Assembly: GCF_005405405.1 (NCBI RefSeq) | Contig: NZ_BJDZ01000001.1 | Coordinates: 89,340-153,339 of the forward strand | Direction of reading: 5' to 3' | Source: Lactiplantibacillus plajomi | GTDB lineage: Bacteria > Bacillota > Bacilli > Lactobacillales > Lactobacillaceae | Length of the DNA stretch: 64,000 bases | Shown: piece after piece, positions 63,866 to 64,000 of the stretch | How positions within the stretch are numbered: the stretch's first letter is position 1 | Layout of the letters: the number at the start of each line of letters is the position of its first letter | Program-made: the position numbers and the translations under genes | The notes under the pieces: model-generated | The model's database searches: none | Seen by the model: only the letters and a program-made list of their open reading frames with translations | What the model was told of the DNA's origin: nothing

Positions 63866-63884
63866 TGGCACCAAAATGGCACCA
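63866..63884 (+). repeat. Direct repeat TGGCACCA-AAA-TGGCACCA
   Basis: Two copies of TGGCACCA (63866-63873 and 63877-63884) are separated by AAA, 15 bp before the IS edge. It might be part of an attachment site, but no integrase is seen. Confidence 0.4.
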
Positions 63885-63898
63885 TTTTTTAAACAGCC

Positions 63899-64000
63899 TA
63901 GTGGTCCCCTGTCAATAAAATAGACAATTTAAATAGAGACTTTTTTGTCCTATGCCACGACTAAATTTTGAATTTGAGTTTGATACTCATCTTCAAGTTG
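63899..64000 (-). mobile_element. Edge of an IS element (probably IS3 family), transposase end
   Basis: TAGTGGTCCCCTGTCAATAAAATAGACA at 63899 onward looks like an IS3-family terminal repeat (CCCCTGTCAA-TAGAC type). The minus strand then encodes the last residues of a protein, QLEDEYQTQIQNLVVA, stopping at TAG 63952-63950, as expected for a transposase ending just inside the repeat. The element continues beyond the window. Confidence 0.55.

Noticed and set aside
63756..63900. Possible tmRNA or integrase attachment site
   Set aside because: No tRNA-like 3' end, no tag sequence and no integrase motif; the plus frame has an in-frame stop before the repeat.
1..64000. CRISPR array or known defence locus
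   Set aside because: No regularly spaced direct repeats and no Cas, restriction, Abi or retron-type proteins seen; the only Abi-like gene is the CPBP protease at 20575.

Overview
The window looks like a chromosomal segment of a Lactobacillaceae bacterium (low-GC Gram-positive, perhaps near Lactiplantibacillus or Levilactobacillus). This is an inference from a tarIJKL-type teichoic acid locus, T-box and SMK (SAM-III) leaders, dipeptidase PepV, a KxYKxGKxW/LPxTG surface protein with a MucBP-like repeat, strong Shine-Dalgarno sites, and the absence of heme synthesis genes apart from ferrochelatase. Most genes prefer C/G in third codon positions. Two stretches (about 16.6-20.6 kb and 62.0-64.0 kb) are clearly more AT-rich and look accessory.

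Layout. 1-6.6 kb (minus): a wall teichoic acid operon, tarI-tarJ-tarK-like-tarL-like, followed by a sulfotransferase-family gene cut by the window edge. 6.86-11.4 kb (plus): a Met T-box, metE and a YitJ-type homocysteine methyltransferase/methylene-THF reductase. 11.4-14.1 kb: small envelope genes. 14.2-14.5 kb: tRNA-His and tRNA-Leu(CAG). 15-16.6 kb: a YbjQ-like protein, an unknown protein and an OhrR-type regulator. 16.6-20.6 kb: an island with IS3 and IS30 remnants around an AT-rich multi-spanning membrane protein. 20.6-27.1 kb: a CPBP protease, small membrane proteins, an AgrC/AgrA-like two-component pair without a visible peptide gene, a HAD phosphatase and a K+ channel. 27.3-45.3 kb: housekeeping genes (UvrA paralogue, asnS and leuS each behind a T-box, mscL, deoxynucleoside kinase, pepV, nnrD, rsuA, a SpoVB-type flippase, PAP2, YtqB-like methylase). 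45.4-48.2 kb: a 945-aa cell-wall anchored protein. 48.6-62 kb: MFS exporter, metK behind an SMK box, mmuM with a divergent frameshifted permease, hemH-mntH, esterase, phosphoesterase, and a nucleobase permease with a phosphoribosyltransferase. 62-64 kb: a decayed tail of tiny genes, including a tandem paralogue pair, ending at the edge of an IS element.

How it fits together. Methionine metabolism recurs: metE and yitJ sit behind a tRNA-sensing leader, metK behind a SAM-sensing leader, and mmuM could add a third homocysteine methylation route. Its likely S-methylmethionine permease is broken by a perfect 11-bp tandem duplication. Envelope functions form the second theme: teichoic acid, GtrA, SpoVB, PAP2, the LPxTG protein and lipoprotein-like genes.

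The least expected observations are three genes with a strong ribosome binding site but no ATG/GTG/TTG at usable distance, each with ATC at good spacing (the YtqB-like gene is the clearest); the permease duplication; the sulfotransferase next to teichoic acid genes; and the tandem 52/53-aa paralogues. I found no CRISPR array, no complete prophage and no clear new defence system.
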